The notes below the pieces were generated by a model. The model searched no databases and was not told where the DNA came from. It saw nothing but the letters and a program-made list of their open reading frames with translations. Shown piece after piece: positions 32,014 through 32,168 of a stretch of 32,168 nucleotides of DNA (position 1 is the stretch's first letter; each line of letters opens with the position of its first letter). The position numbers and the translations under genes were made by a program. This stretch comes from Xenococcaceae cyanobacterium MO_167.B52 (GTDB lineage Bacteria; Cyanobacteriota; Cyanobacteriia; Cyanobacteriales; Xenococcaceae), in assembly GCA_030065315.1 (NCBI GenBank), contig JASJDB010000014.1:1-32168 (forward strand), read 5' to 3'.

Positions 32014-32168
32014 TACTAAATCCTGTTTAGATACAACACTTTAAATTTGGGAGAAGTCCTAAAGAACCTATCCCACTATTGATCTGACATTAATCTCGGA
32101 CACGAAAAACTAACATTTCACTCTTACATTTTCAACAATTTTGTGATTTTAAAAAGCTGAAAAACCCT
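32014..32168 (+). mobile_element. Second IS630-type element or MITE, left end (continues past the window)
   Basis: It starts with TACTAAATCC exactly as the MITE at 17091, and its first 42 bp match that MITE at 40 positions. It then diverges from the MITE and runs off the window without an open frame of note. Its end sits inside the transposase gene, so it is inserted into an older relative. Confidence 0.65.

Noticed and set aside
1-32168. tRNA or rRNA genes
   Set aside because: No cloverleaf-compatible segments with a GTTCRANNC arm outside coding regions and no rRNA-like stretches were seen by eye; a tRNA search program was not available.

Overview
The window is cyanobacterial chromosome. 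It is AT-rich and carries about a dozen copies of the HIP1 octamer GCGATCGC (for example 2649, 2796, 3218, 4051, 10714, 11889, 15560, 16327, 21772/21778, 23419, 27331, 28598). It also has heptamer tandem repeats and gene families largely confined to cyanobacteria: DUF1822 with its sigma-like neighbour, a CYP110-type P450, a stand-alone PCP_red domain and a DUF697 GTPase. I cannot fix the genus; a unicellular or pleurocapsalean lineage is only a guess.

Layout. 1-3.1 kb: the 3' part of a subtilisin-like protease with a membrane tail, a small zinc-ribbon membrane protein, a cytochrome P450 broken by a 4-bp tandem duplication, and a DUF2805/TIGR03643 protein. 3.2-9.4 kb: a co-directional block of ABC ATPase, ABC permease, a degenerate ADP-ribosylglycohydrolase-like protein and, after a 204-bp gap, a PgpH-like 7TM-HD phosphohydrolase. 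9.4-12.6 kb: heptamer repeats running into a DUF697 GTPase, a PCP_red protein, a remnant of a probable DNA phosphorothioation-associated methyltransferase, and a uridine phosphorylase. 12.6-16.5 kb: small membrane proteins, a DAO-type FAD oxidoreductase, an EVE-domain protein and a CPBP membrane protease with a good promoter. 16.5-21.5 kb, minus strand: a small secreted protein with a 174-bp MITE just upstream, DUF1822, a divergent sigma-70-like factor, a short gene relic and a D-Ala-D-Ala carboxypeptidase of the PBP4 family. 21.6-24.4 kb: plsX, fabH and a DUF1499 protein. 24.4-28 kb: a membrane histidine kinase divergent, by only 23 bp, from a FAD oxidoreductase. 28.1-31.5 kb, minus strand: a LON substrate-binding-domain protein and clpB. 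From 31.7 kb to the end: an IS630-type transposase remnant interrupted by a second element of the same family.

Most genes are housekeeping: lipid and fatty-acid synthesis, peptidoglycan, protein quality control and second-messenger turnover. The accessory signal lies in the decay and mobility marks: the frameshifted P450, the methyltransferase relic, the MITE whose two ends match the IS630 material at the window's edge, and four different heptamer repeat arrays, one of which abuts a start codon. I did not see a convincing complete new defence or biosynthetic system. The best candidates for undescribed biology are the sigma-like/DUF1822 pair, the kinase that keeps a hybrid-kinase tail but has no receiver domain, and the ABC/ADP-ribosylglycohydrolase-like/PgpH block.
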